From Pyropia haitanensis (lineage: Eukaryota; Rhodophyta; Bangiophyceae; Bangiales; Bangiaceae), in NCBI GenBank assembly GCA_008729055.1, contig SDUX01000010.1, positions 2,123,090 through 2,187,089 on the forward strand: a stretch of 64,000 nt of DNA. The letters run 5' to 3'. Below, piece by piece: positions 10,352 through 21,838 of this stretch; positions within the stretch are counted from its first letter, which is position 1, and every line of letters begins with the position of its first letter. A program made the translations under genes and the position numbers. The notes beneath the pieces are model-generated. The model searched no databases, was not told the origin of the DNA, and saw only the letters and a list, made by a program, of their open reading frames with translations.

Positions 10352-12949
10352 TCACAAGTCCGCGTCCACCCGCACCATCGGCTGCACCCGCGCGGCGGTG
10401 ACCCCCCCCGCGGCGGCGGTGAGGGCCCCCCCCAGGCGCGGCGGCAGCCGCCGCGCGGCGGCCTCGGCGGCGCGGCTCAGCCGCGGCGCCGCGCCCGCCG
10501 CCGCCCGCTCGCCGTCATTCGCCGCCGCGGCGGTGAGGCCGAGGCCCAGCGGCCCCTCGGCGAGCGCCGCGCCGTCGACCGCGGCCGTCCAGCTGCCGCC
10601 TCCACCACCACCACCACCACCACTACCGCCACCACCGCCGCCGCCGGCCGCCACCGTCAGCGCCGACGACACGTGCAAGGCGAGCCGCCCGCCGCGCGGC
10701 CGCCGGCCCGGCGCCGGCTCCCGCCGCGCCCGCCGGCGGGCGTCCCGCTCGAGCGCCGCCGCCGCCCGCAGCGCGACGCCCGCGCTCCCCGGGTGCCGCG
10801 CCAGCGCCCGCGCAATGCCCGCCTCGAGCTCCGCCAGCGCCGACGCGGGCGACAGGCCGGGCATGACGGCGGCCAGGTGGTCCACGTCGCGCACGTGGGT
10901 GCGGAACTGGTCGAGCGCCGCGGCGGCCGCCCGCGCGGCCGCCGCGTCGCCGTCGGGCGCCGTCGGGTCGAGGCGGCCCGACGCGAGCGCGCGGGTGAGC
11001 GAGTCGAGCGACGACCGCCGCGCCCGCCGGAGCGCCGCGTGGTAGAGCGGCCGCACCACCTCGTCGAGGCGGGCGGTCAGCGCGGCGCGCTTGGCCGCCA
11101 CCACCCCGCGCGCGGCGGGGCCGAGCACCGCCGTGCGGCGGTCATAGTCGGCGAGCGCAAACGCCATCGCCGCCGACGCGGCGGTGCCAAACGTGGGCGG
11201 GGGGGGGGGGGGCGCGACAGGGGCCGCGCCGCCTTGTCAATCGCCGCCAGCGCCGTCGTGGCCGCCCGGTTGGCCGCCACGTCGGCCGTGTAGAGGGCGA
11301 GCAGCTGCCGCCGGCTAGGGGGGGCCGCCGCCGGCCCGCCGCCGCCGCCGCCGCCGATACCCACGGGCCCTGCCGCGGGGGGACGTGGCCAGCCGCCACC
11401 GCCAACGCCGCCGGGCGGCGGCGCGGGGCTGACGCCCGCCCCCGCAGACGCCACCCACGTAGACACCGAGGCGAGGGCGGCCGCGGCGGCCGCCGCGGCG
11501 CCGCCCTGGGCGGCCCCCGCCGTGGCGGCACCGTCCGCCTCGAGGACCGCCCGCCAGGCCATGCCCACCATCATGGCCGCCGCGTGGCTGGGGAGCTGCT
11601 TGGAGCACGCCCGCGGCAGCAGCGACGGGAGCGCACCCGCCCGTGTCGCCACAGCCGAGGCCGGGCCGCGCGCCGCGTCGGCCGCTCCCTCCCCCGCCCG
11701 CGGCACCCCCGGCTCCGCCGCGTGCAGCCGCTGCCGCAGCGCCGCGACCGCGGCGCGCCACTCGAGCGCCCGGTACCGCGGGTGCGGCAGCCCGACGACG
11801 GATACGAGGAAGACCGCGTCGAGGGGCATGCCGACGAGCGCCGCGGGGCGGGGCGTGTCGGCCCACAGGCGCGCCACATCCGCGCGGAGGGTGGCCTCCA
11901 GGTCCGCCAGCCGCGCCGCGTCCGCGGCGGCGCCCGCCACCGCGCCCGTCACGGCGGCGCCATCGGCGTCGTGGAGCACAAAGACCAGCGCCGTCGGCCG
12001 CAGCACCACCCCGTCGCCACCGCCCGCCGCTGACCGTGTCGACCGCGGTGGGTGTGCCGCCCGGCCGGGGCGGCCGCCCACAACCGAGCCCGCCCCCCCC
12101 GTCACGGTGGATACGTCCCCCTCCACAGACGTGGCGGCGGTGAGGGTGCCGACACCCCCCCCCCCGCCACCCGTGCGGCCGCCCCCGTCCGGGTCACCCA
12201 GCAGCGCGCCGACCTTGCCAAAGATGTACCGCAGCGTGTCGTACCCGCACGCCGCGTGGCGGGCGCCCACATCGTCCGCCCACAGGTGAAAGAGGAAGGC
12301 GTCCGTGACGGGGAGGGCGGCGGCCGACGCGGCGGCGCCGAGCGGCGTCTCGCCGCCGCCCACGTCGAGCACCATCAGCCGCCGCGGGCGGGGCGTCTGG
12401 GCGGCGGCTTCCATCGACGCCGCCGCCGCGGCCGCCGCGGCGGCGGCCGCGGCGGGGCGGCGGCCCCGCGCCCGCCACCCCGACGGTGGGAGCACGAGCG
12501 GCTCTGGCGCCGGCGGCGCCGACGACCAGTCGGCCGGCACCACCCCGACCGACAGGACGGGCGCCTTGACCGGCCGCCCCCGCCCGGGCGGCAGCCGCCC
12601 ATGGACGGGAAAGGTGGTGCCAAACAGCGCGTTGGCGACCGACGACTTGCCGGTGCGGGCGGGGCCAATCATGGCAATCGCGACCACGTCCGCGTCGTCA
12701 TCCTCTTCCTCCCCCACGTCGGCCGCGTCGGCAACGGTGGACGGCACCGTCTCGGGGCTGCTGTCCCCAAACAGGCGCCGCACGGGGGTGGTGGCCGCGG
12801 CGGCGGCAGCGACCCGCTGCCCCGCCGCCGCGCCGCCCGTGTCCCCCCTGCCCGTGGACCCGGCGGCGGCAAAGTCGTCCAGCAGCCCCCGCGCGACGCG
12901 GTTTGACGGCGGGGGCGTGGCGACCACCGGCGACGGCGGCGCGTCCACC

Positions 12950-12994
<45 letters not shown>

Positions 12995-13485
12995 TCGTCG
13001 TCGTCGTTGGCGGCGGGGTAGTCTCCATACTCGACCCCCCCCTCGTACCGCCCCTCGTACCGCCCGTCGTAGTCACCCTCGTACCCACCCTCGTACCCCC
13101 CCTCGTACCCCGCCTCCAGCGTGGCGTCAAAGCCCGCGTCATCGTACCCGCCAACGTCGTCCTCATCCCCATACGCCGCGTCGACGACGTAGCCCGAGTC
13201 GTACTCGTCGGTGCGCTCCAGAAAGTCATCGTTCGCATCCGCACCATCGTCCATCGCAGCCGCCCAGTCGTCGACGTAGTCCGCCTCGCCGGGCGGCGTC
13301 CCGCCGAGCGCGTGCCGCCGCAGCTGGTGCGCGGCCAGCTCCGCCACGCTCGCGCCGGCACCGGGGCCACCCGGCACGTCGCCCGCCGCCACGGGCGACC
13401 GCGGGGGCTCGGCCGCCCGCACGCTGCCCCGGCGGCTTGCCGACGCGGACGGGCCGGGCGGCGAGGGTGGCTCCCGCACCCCCCT

Positions 13486-13518
<33 letters not shown>

Positions 13519-13710
13519 CGTCCACTCCCCGTCGGCGGTGGTGGCAGACGACGTGGGCGGCAGCGGCAGCGGCGCGGCGCTGCCGACGCCCGCGCGGAGG
13601 GCGGCGGCAAACCAGGCGGCCATGGGCGCGTCGCCGAGCAGGCCGCCCGCCGCGTCAATGAGCGTCAGGGGCGGGGGGGGGGGCGCCGGTGGGGGGGGAG
13701 GCTTGGCCAT
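10352..13710 (-). CDS. RHD3/SEY1-like (atlastin-class) large GTPase, frame broken at a G run
   Basis: Starts at ATG 13710 (MAKPPPPP). The N-terminal 340 residues are disordered, with a Gly-Tyr-Glu repeat (EGGYEGGYEGDYDG) at 13030-13110. The GTPase domain follows: P-loop MIGPARTGKSSVANALFGTT (about residue 345), a LDVGGGE switch, then FLFHLWADDVG..AACGYDTLRYIFGKV and LVFVLHDADG..LEATLRADVARLWAD..GLPHPRY. These segments follow the RHD3/SEY1 pattern (VNMW..DVG; LFVIRD; ADL..IW; LPH). Family members fuse and shape ER tubules. The frame breaks at a run of G at 11199-11212. The next frame resumes with ALADYDRRTAVLGPAARGVVAAKR, a helical-bundle-like region, and ends at 10352. Odd points: the expected C-terminal transmembrane hairpin is absent, and the protein is long because of low-complexity inserts. 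Family call good, ER role inferred. Confidence 0.72.
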
Positions 13711-14786
13711 GACCCCGCCGCCCCCCGGGGGGGGGGCGGGGGGGCCTCCCGGCTGGCCGCGCCGCCCATGGTGACGCCGCCGCCCCCACACGGACCCAGA
13801 GGAAGACGAGCAAGGGCGGGGGGGGGGGGGAGGAGGCGGACGGGCGCAGGTGGCCGGCGCGCACGCACGCGCCGCCGCGGCGATCCCGACCGCGACCGCA
13901 CGGGCGGGAGGGGGACGAGCAGAGGCGGGACGGGGCGCGGGGGGTGGCGCGGAATCCCCGAGCGCAGCGGGGCAGACACGCAACCGGGCCGCGCCTAGCA
14001 CCGCGCGGGGGGGGACACGGCGGCCGCCGGCGGCGACGCCGCCGACCGGCAGCCGATCCGGTCACGGGGTCCGCCGCGAGCACGAGCCGCGGCAGCGGCG
14101 GCCAAACCAAACCGCGGCAGCAGCGGAGCGTTGGGGGTGGAAGGGGGGGGGGGGGGGGAAGCGCCGCCGTCAGAGAGCGTGAGGCTGAGAACGAGCCCAC
14201 CGCCCGCCGCGGCCGTGCGCGCCTCTGCGCTCCCCACCCCCCCCCCCCCCTCTCGCCGCCGCGGTCGTGCGCCGCCCCGCCTCGGCCGCCCCAACCGTGG
14301 CACGGGCAGGGGAGCAACGGCGGGAAGGCGGCGCGGGCGGGCGGGCGGGCGGCGGCGAGGGGTGGCGGGGGGGGCGGATGAGCGAGGATGGGTGAGGGAG
14401 GCAGAGGATGGGGGAGGGCGGGGGGAGGAGGAGAGGGGCGGCAGGGCGGGCGGGTGACGCCAGCCGCGGCGCCGGCGCCGCCGCCGCCGCCGCCGCCGCG
14501 GCGCAGCGACGAGGCCCGCGGGCTCGGCCGCCGTGACGACCACGCCCGCGGACGCGGCCGCCGCGGCGGCGCGGCCCGCGCTTGCCGCCCGCCGCGGGGA
14601 GCAGCAGCGCGCGCGCCGTGGGCAGCCGCGCCGCGGCGGCCGGGGCGCCCGCGGCGTGCCGCCGCCGCCGCTGCCTCGCAACGGCGCCGGCCGGCGGCGT
14701 CGCCGCGTCGGCGACCGTCGTTGCGGCGGCGCGGTGGGGCGGCGGGCGACGTGGGCGGCACGGCGGGCGGGCGGGGTAGGCAGCCG

Positions 14787-14882
<96 letters not shown>

Positions 14883-15437
14883 ACGCACGGCGGCAGCGGC
14901 GGCCAGGGGGCGGCGCCGCGCGGCGCGGCAAGGGCAACACGCCGCGCGGCAGTGGCGGCGGCGGCGGGGGAGCGTGCGCGGCGGCGTGTGCCGGCACAGG
15001 CGCCTGTGGCGACACGGGGGGCGGGGGGGTGGCGGCGGAAAACGGGGGCGCGGAGGGTGGCGGTCGCGCGCGGCGGCGGGTCCCCCCCCCCCCCCCCCTG
15101 CTGGAGCCGTCCGCCGTGGGGCCACCGGCGCAAGCGCACCACCGCCGCCCCCCCCCCCCGCCCCCCCCCCCCTCTCGGGGATTGCAAGCAGCCCACACTC
15201 TGGCGGGGGACAAAAGAAAAAAAAAAAAAAAAGAGAGAACGAGGGCCCACCGCTGGGGATGGGAGGGGGGGGGGGGCGGGGGTGCCGATGGCCACGCCGG
15301 GGGTGGAGCGCCGCCGCCCGCGCGACCGCGGCGGGCAGAGCGGGGCGCCGCGACGGACACGGCGGCGCGGTGGAGGGGCGCCGCTGCCGCGGCGCGTCGT
15401 CTGCGGCGGCACGCCGCCGCGGCCGTCCCACCGTCAG
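13711..15437. other. Low-complexity region with GGC array and G run
   Basis: Upstream of the RHD3-like gene. Contains a GGC microsatellite (about 14788-14851) running directly into a G run (about 14851-14877), plus C runs near 14237, 15086 and 15160 and an A run near 15219. Long frames on both strands are Arg/Pro/Ala/Gly artefacts. No gene was recognised. Confidence 0.55.
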
Positions 15438-15446
15438 GGAGGTGTG
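15438..15446 (+). repeat. Candidate target-site duplication, left copy
   Basis: GGAGGTGTG. The identical 9-mer occurs at 30882-30890. Both copies lie exactly 5 bp outside the shared GGATAATACC core. This symmetry is what is expected of a transposition footprint. Confidence 0.6.
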
Positions 15447-15474
15447 AGGCGGGATAATACCAGCCTTGGGATTC
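15447..15474 (+). repeat. Left terminal inverted repeat
   Basis: Core GGATAATACCAGCCTTGGGA starts at 15452 and continues TTC. These 23 bp are matched perfectly by the reverse complement of 30854-30876. Immediately inside, GGGATTCTG..CAGAATCCC forms a small hairpin (15468-15490), and a second CCTTGGGATTCTGG copy follows at about 15494. Confidence 0.75.
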
Positions 15475-16500
15475 TGGACGTCAGAATCCCAAGGTCGCCT
15501 TGGGATTCTGGGAGGGGGTGGGAGGGGGTGGGGGGGGGGAATGGGAGGGTAAGTTTACCAATTATACTTCATATAACTTTTTTTCTTCATTTGAAACCAG
15601 AATTCATTTCGTACGCTCCTTTCACTCATATCTGTCGTCGATGCTTTTTCCGTTGGCCACAGCCGCGCGTCTGCCAGCGTTCGCTTCGACTGTGGCCCGT
15701 CTCGTGCCGCGTCCTTCGTACTGCCTGATTCCTCGAGTATGCCCTCGACACGCTGGCCACGGCCTGGCCCCTCGAGCCGGCCTTTGACACTCTGGCCGCC
15801 GCCGGATCCCTCGGCCTGGCCCTCGACACGCTGGCCTCCGCCGGGGTCTTGCAGGCGTCACCCATCCAGTCTGACAGTCTTCCACGTGCTGGCCGTTCGA
15901 CACTGGAGAGGGGTCACCTGTCTTGGCTGATAGAGCGTTGAGAGCCGCGATTTTTCCAGGCGTCTCCTGGGCAGCTTTGGGCCAGAGTGTCGTCATCAGA
16001 GCGACTCAGGGTGTGCGGCCTGGGAATACGTTTGAGAACGTTGCCGCCCGCCCTTCGGTGGGGACCGGGGCAGCGAGGCGGTGCGCCTGATTCAGACGAA
16101 AAAAAGTGCGTACATTACAGTGTGACATGAGCGCACAGGAGAGCTCGCACACGACGGCGCTGACAAAAAGCGCGCGCTGCGATCGCCAGTTTGAGTCCCT
16201 GCCCCCGTGTGCGTGACTTCCTCGTTGCGTCAACTGCGGTGGGGGCGCGCCCGCGCGGCCGTCGCATTAGCATCGCGTGTTGCATTGGCGGGGCGCTCTC
16301 CGCAGCACACGGCGGCGGGAGCGCCGCTGGGCGTGTGCCAGCCGCGGCCAACGCCGGCGTCGCCAGGCGGCGTGGCCGTCCGTACGGCCCGCCCGGTTTT
16401 GCCGCCCCTGCCGCACCACCGTCGTGCCCGATGCCCGACGGGTGGTTGTCGACTTGGTACGGCCGCCCCTGAGGGCGGTGCTGCACTCTTGGCACCTCCG
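15475..16500. other. Left subterminal region with degenerate repeat
   Basis: G-rich then AT-rich leader (15500-15620). At 15739-15845 a degenerate repeat built on CTCGACACGCTGGCC / TTTGACACTCTGGCC would encode an ALDTLA-type helical repeat in one frame that has no ATG. It looks like a gene relic or subterminal repeat, not a gene. The 15.9-16.2 kb part shows nothing I can assign. Confidence 0.4.
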
Positions 16501-19500
16501 ATGGGTCCCGGCGTCGGCGGCGGAGTCGGCGGCGGCGTCGGTGGCGGGGGCAGCGGCGGCGTCGGGGGCGGGGGCAGCAGCAGTGACGGGGGCGGGGTCG
16601 GGGGAGTGGACGGCTGCGGCCGGGTCGTTGGCAACGGGGTTGGGGGCTGGGGCGTCGGCGACGGCAGCGGCGGTGACGGGGGCGGCAGATCTACCACGAC
16701 GGGCGGTCCGCCCGAGTCCGAGTCGGTGGTACCGCTGCCACCCTCCATCACTCTCCCCGCGACCGGTAGTTGCCCGCGGCCGCAGTCCCCTATCATTGCG
16801 CCACGTCGGCGGGTGATTCTTCTCCCTTCTTCTGCACGGGGCATCCCGCCGGCGTGCTTCTCTCTCTCGTTGGCACCCACTGGTCGAGTGCCTGCTGCGG
16901 TGCGGCCTCGGAGCCCCCCCCGCGTCTCCCGATCCTCCGTTTTTGTGCGTCGTGCAGCGCTTCCCTTTCTCCCGGCGTTCTCCATCAGAAGCGAGCTGTA
17001 TGAGCAGAATGGGGCGGACGTGAACGGCCTTGAGGACAACGGCAACCCACATGGGGGGCAGAGGCGCAAGGGAGGGTCGCACGACAAGGGGGGGAGGCCG
17101 GTTGGCACTCGGCGCTTTACGCGTGAGACTCTGTCGACGGGGTGCAGCAAGGCGATGGCAATGGCTGTGTCCAAGTACGGGGTGGAGCGGTTTTTGAGCA
17201 AGGTCAAGACCCGCACGACCTGCGAGCTGAGCGAGGAGGAGTTCGCCGCAAGCCTGTCGCTGATGTCAAGCGTGTCGTGCCGGGGGGAGGTGTGGCCGCT
17301 GATGCACGTGTTTGGCTTCTTCTCTAAGTTCGAGGGCGGCATGGCCAGCGTCGTCGGCGAGCGCAATGTTGCGTGCACGTGGGTGGGGCGGAATGGCCTC
17401 ATCAACTGCAGCTGTCAGGGCAAGACACAGCTCTTTTCCCTCATGAGGAGGCCCGAGAAGGACGCGGCCGACATGCAGTGCACCCACGGCATTGCCATGG
17501 CAAAGGCGATCCGCAAGCTGACGCGTGTGCTGCGCGTCGACGCGCGGTCGCTGCGGGCGGTGGCCGGCAACATGCACCGGAGGTGCATCTCGCGGCATGA
17601 GCCTGATGTTGGAGGAGACGGTGGCGACGATGGCGATTGCGAGCGTTTTGTCGTCGGGCAGTCGGTGTTTGGCATTGCCGTCACCGGCTACGGCGACCAA
17701 GTCGTGGCCGCCCCCGTCCACTTCAACCGCAAGACGACCGCATGCATGCTATGCGACACAGCGCGCACGGAGGCGTGCTCCCACGTGTCTCTGACGCGCC
17801 ACTTCAGGCGCTCCGTGAGGCCCCGCGTGCAGGGTATCAACTCGACGCAGACGGCCGGCACCAAGGCGACGCAAGTGGAGGGCGACGAGACGGAGCAGCA
17901 GTCGGCGCCCGGAATGGACGCGGTCTACAGCGAGGAGGACGTGACGCAGTCCGTGTCCCAGAAACCGATCGGCCTGTTTAACTGCCGGAAGGCGATTGAG
18001 GTGGACGAGGCGATTGGGAAGGTAGTGGCCTCGGGCGGCGTCTTCCACGTACCCGCACCCCCCTGCTGCCCAAAGTGTGGCACCGTGCGCGGCTCGGCTG
18101 CGGACGTCAGCACCGAAAGCGTCGTCCTCTGCACTGCTGGTCCTTGCGGCATGCGTGTTGGAGCGTACCTCTGCCCAGCCGACAACTGCGGCGAGTGGGT
18201 GAGCGCGGACGGCGCGAAGGAGGGCGTCGTCATCTACACGCAGTGCACGGCCGCATCGGCGGTGCTCATGCGGCAGTGGGCATTTGCGCTTGTGCTGGAC
18301 GGCGCCACCTATGCGTCGTCCTTCGACTCCTGGCGCCGGCTGTACCTCGACCGGCGTGACGCCGGCAAGGCGTCGGCCAGCCGCCTCCGAGGGCGGCAGA
18401 CCATCAACAAGGTCTTCAATGCGGCAGTGCGGCTGATGAGCGACGACCCCCCGCTCTGGACCTTCAAGTGCAGCGCCTGCCAGGACAAAGACGGGCGCTT
18501 CCGGGTGGTTACTGCGGATGGTATCTGGCTGGGCTTTCTGCGACGCCTGGCGACCAAGCTGTACAACAGTCCCTGCCAGCCCTGCAAGTCGGTGCCCGAG
18601 TACGTGCGCGCAGGTGGCCTGTGCGGATCGGAGGCGGTCAGGCGTTTCATCAGGCTGGCCCTCAAGCAGCCCGCCAAGGCCGTGGTGATCCACACCAACC
18701 AGTTGGCCAGCGCCGAGAAGGCTCTGTTCTTCCTCTGCCCCGGCGCGCTGCCTGCCAACCGCGTCGCCGCCTTTGAAGAATTAGAGAGCAACAAGATGGC
18801 TGCCCTCCACGCGCTCATTGCTCGTGTGTGGTTGCTGGAAAAGGCGGTCGTGGAGCTTTCGCGGGGCATCATCAAGCGCATTCGCCACGTGCTGGCGCAC
18901 GAGGTTGCCAACACCCGCCCCGCGCATCGTGTTGACTCTGACGTGGCAACTGTCGCTCACCTGCGGGACTGGCTCGAGGGCGTCGCCCCTGCCGCTCCGG
19001 TGCCGGCGGCCGCTGACAGCTCGAGCGAGGCCGGTTCGGACGGCGAGTCATCAACAGGGCAAGCAGCGCCTCTGCTGCCACCGCCGCCGCGTGCTCCGCG
19101 GCGAGGCCGTCGGGGTGGCGGCGTGGTCGGGCGCGGTCGTGGTGGGGATGGCAGTGGGCACGTTCCTGGCGTAGCTGTGCGCGCCGGTCGCGAAGCGGCG
19201 GCGGCGCGGCGGCGCCATGAACACGTGACGGTGTCCGAGCCTTCTGACCCGCGCTGCCTGAGGCCCGAACTCAAGCAGCTTGGGGCGGACCAGTTCAAGC
19301 CGATCGTCTCGTTCTGCGTCGCCCTCGCCACAGACGCAGTCGTCAACATGTTCAAGCCCCGGCACATGGAAGGCATCCAGGGCATTGCGGACGACCTGAC
19401 GGCCGCTGACGCGGCGTTGCGGGTTGACACCATCCTGGGCAACGCGTGCAGTCCTGATGCTCGTCGCGCTCCCGCCCCTGACGCTGACGCGGCGCCCGAC

Positions 19501-20541
19501 CCCAACCTGACCCTGTCCGCGGCCAAGGCGCGTGTGACGCACGAGCTGCGGCTGGTGATGGCCTTCATCCTGTCGCTGCGCCTCAATGAGCCGGTCTTTG
19601 AGTTGTTGCGGGCTCCGGCGGCCTCGGCGTTGCGCGCGGTGTGCAACACGGTCGACGACTACCATCTCCCCAGGGAGGGGGACGACGGCTCGGCGTTGGA
19701 GTTTGGCGCCCAGTGGCTGGACCCGTCGCTGACACCGGACCAGCTGCTGGAGCGCTTCCGCTCGCGCTTTCCACAGGAGTCGGATGACCCGATGGTCACC
19801 GGCTGCTTCTTCCCTGGCTTGTTTCAGTGTCGCCCGTGCCCCTTTGCGCCGGGCGAGAATCCGGAGCTGGGGATGTGTGCCAAGAACTACCAGGCCCTTC
19901 ACCAGTCCTTCTCCCCCGGGACGTTCACTGTGTGTTGTGCCTGTGCCCATCCCAAGCTCATTGGCTTTGTGGTGCTTGACAAGCGCGAGGGGCCGTATGC
20001 ACTGCTGAATGCCATTATCACCCGCTTTGCATTGCTGCCCCACTTTGTAGTGTATGACTTTGGGTGCGGTGCCCTGCGTAGTGCCGTCGGCAAGCTGCCG
20101 GTGTTTGTCGCTTTGGTCGTGATCATCTCCGACATGTTTCACATTGTCAATCACGTTTGCAGTGACATCTTCAACCCCCGCTCGTACTCTCCACTAGACG
20201 GCAAGAACACCGTTGCACACGAGCAGCGTAACTCCCCCATCGCGGCGATGATGAGGACCCTGCGCGCGAGCGGTCAAGATGAGTATATGCGCATCATGAA
20301 GCTGCACACCATCATCCGTAACGTGCACGCGCAGGCGCGTGGCACGTGCACCTACCCACTGCCCGAGGACTACAACTTCCGCCAATTCTACTTGTCGAGG
20401 CAGCCTTGCGTGTGCGGTTGTGGGCAGGAAGAGGAGGAGCCACCCCTGCCAAGCCCGCCTTCCACAGTGCCATCCACGCCTACCGTCTCCACACCCACTG
20501 AGTCGGCGACCGATTCGAGCGTGACGTCGGGCAGCGACTAG
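16501..20541 (+). CDS. KDZ-superfamily (HMGXB3-like) transposase
   Basis: About 1346 residues from the in-frame ATG at 16501. Start uncertain: the first 200 residues are Gly-rich, and conserved-looking sequence begins near 17110. Order of parts: a SWIM-like zinc knuckle (C-S-C..C-T-H, about residues 300-327), a second Cys/His motif (CMLC..CSH, about 415-428), CxxC clusters (CPKC about 525; CSAC..C..C about 660) of the kind tied to KDZ transposases, a Glu/Arg-rich linker, then a catalytic-type core. The core has YDFGC (Asp 1186), DMFHIVNHVCSDIF (Asp 1211), and LDGKNT followed by HEQRNS (Glu 1241). Such proteins cut and paste DNA between terminal repeats. No intron, frame intact. It is the first gene inside the candidate element and reads away from its left end. 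Family assignment is from motifs; activity is inferred. Confidence 0.78.
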   Translation: MGPGVGGGVGGGVGGGGSGGVGGGGSSSDGGGVGGVDGCGRVVGNGVGGWGVGDGSGGDGGGRSTTTGGPPESESVVPLPPSITLPATGSCPRPQSPIIAPRRRVILLPSSARGIPPACFSLSLAPTGRVPAAVRPRSPPRVSRSSVFVRRAALPFLPAFSIRSELYEQNGADVNGLEDNGNPHGGQRRKGGSHDKGGRPVGTRRFTRETLSTGCSKAMAMAVSKYGVERFLSKVKTRTTCELSEEEFAASLSLMSSVSCRGEVWPLMHVFGFFSKFEGGMASVVGERNVACTWVGRNGLINCSCQGKTQLFSLMRRPEKDAADMQCTHGIAMAKAIRKLTRVLRVDARSLRAVAGNMHRRCISRHEPDVGGDGGDDGDCERFVVGQSVFGIAVTGYGDQVVAAPVHFNRKTTACMLCDTARTEACSHVSLTRHFRRSVRPRVQGINSTQTAGTKATQVEGDETEQQSAPGMDAVYSEEDVTQSVSQKPIGLFNCRKAIEVDEAIGKVVASGGVFHVPAPPCCPKCGTVRGSAADVSTESVVLCTAGPCGMRVGAYLCPADNCGEWVSADGAKEGVVIYTQCTAASAVLMRQWAFALVLDGATYASSFDSWRRLYLDRRDAGKASASRLRGRQTINKVFNAAVRLMSDDPPLWTFKCSACQDKDGRFRVVTADGIWLGFLRRLATKLYNSPCQPCKSVPEYVRAGGLCGSEAVRRFIRLALKQPAKAVVIHTNQLASAEKALFFLCPGALPANRVAAFEELESNKMAALHALIARVWLLEKAVVELSRGIIKRIRHVLAHEVANTRPAHRVDSDVATVAHLRDWLEGVAPAAPVPAAADSSSEAGSDGESSTGQAAPLLPPPPRAPRRGRRGGGVVGRGRGGDGSGHVPGVAVRAGREAAAARRRHEHVTVSEPSDPRCLRPELKQLGADQFKPIVSFCVALATDAVVNMFKPRHMEGIQGIADDLTAADAALRVDTILGNACSPDARRAPAPDADAAPDPNLTLSAAKARVTHELRLVMAFILSLRLNEPVFELLRAPAASALRAVCNTVDDYHLPREGDDGSALEFGAQWLDPSLTPDQLLERFRSRFPQESDDPMVTGCFFPGLFQCRPCPFAPGENPELGMCAKNYQALHQSFSPGTFTVCCACAHPKLIGFVVLDKREGPYALLNAIITRFALLPHFVVYDFGCGALRSAVGKLPVFVALVVIISDMFHIVNHVCSDIFNPRSYSPLDGKNTVAHEQRNSPIAAMMRTLRASGQDEYMRIMKLHTIIRNVHAQARGTCTYPLPEDYNFRQFYLSRQPCVCGCGQEEEEPPLPSPPSTVPSTPTVSTPTESATDSSVTSGSD

Positions 20542-21838
20542 GCGTAGATGGACGTGCCGGTGGCGCTGCTGGTGGAGACCGTCGAGGCGGCTGCTTTGGC
20601 GCCTCGCGTTCCCGCGCAGCGCACGTTGTAGTAAACTTTTTCCTGGCGGCGCGCAGCCGCAAGCCCGACTGCCTCTCATGGACGATACGAGTGGATACGT
20701 TGGGTATACCCCCAGGCATCTGAACATAAATGGCATATTGTCTGTCACCGCCCCCCGCACATCCACCCATCCCGCCGCCCCATCCCACATAGATTCCCCC
20801 CAGAGAGCGTCGGGGCGGCGGACGCGGCGCGCCAGCGCCCCGGCCGGCAGCCGCACTCGAACGGTGGCGGCTGTGGGGCGGGCCGCGAGCCCTAGCGGCC
20901 CCGCATCAACCAACACTCGGCAGGTGGCGAGGAAGGCGTCCTCCTCGGTCGCGGACGCCGCGGCGGCGGCCTCCTAGCGAGCCGCAGCCGCGGCAGCTGC
21001 CTCGTCGGCAGCCGCCTAGCGCGCCGCAGCCGCGGCAGCCGTACCTCGGCGGCCACCGAGGCGGCCGCCGTAGCCGCCGTCTCTGCCCGCTCCCGCCCCG
21101 GCTGAAGATTGCGGGCGGCACTCACCGCCAGGGACGCAGCCGGCGCGTTGTCTTGTTTCGCGCTGACGGCGCGGCCCTCGGCCGCCGCCGCGGCGACCGC
21201 CACCCGCGCCGCGTCCGCCGCGGCGGCAAGGTCCGCCACCGCACCGTCCACGACCCCCACTCCGACCAGCGGCCCTGACGCGGCGCCCGCCGCCACCTTG
21301 CCGCCACGTCCAGGCTTGGCTCGACCCCGTCGCCCCAACCAACCCTCGTGGCAATCCGTCGTCGGGTGGCGGCGGCTCGACGCCCCAGCTGATGGTCGCC
21401 ACTCGCGGGTGGCAGGGGGGAGAGGGCAGCGTACAGGCCCGTTGCCTGGTCAGACGGCATGCGTCGACGCCTGCGCTGTCCCAGGCGAGAGAAGCGGCGC
21501 CCCTGGACGCCAGCCGAGACAACAGTAGTGGCCGAGCGGCGCCCGAAGAACTGAAAGCCAGCCGTCGAACGGCGGAAAGCACTGGAGTGAGCGGCGCCGC
21601 GAGGAACAAAAGCGTTGGCACGCAGGCAGTGGGGGTGGCAGTTGGGAGCAAGATGGAGGGACGTGGCCGCGGACAACGCGTTGACAATGACAGACCAGAA
21701 CAAATCTGTCCCAATTACGAACTTCATTGGACCACAGCTGACAGACATTATCCTAGAAACGCCAGAATAGGATCAGGAGCACGCCATGTAAGTGCAATCT
21801 CCGCCCAGATTGTTGCAGGCTGGACTTGCTCTGAACCA
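20542..21838. other. Spacer between transposase and palindrome
   Basis: Holds a short AT-richer patch with GTATAC (about 20700-20750). It also holds a local tandem repeat of the GCCGCAGCCGCGGCAGC theme with interspersed TAG stops (about 20970-21060). Open frames are broken or Ala/Arg-rich. No gene was recognised. Confidence 0.45.
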
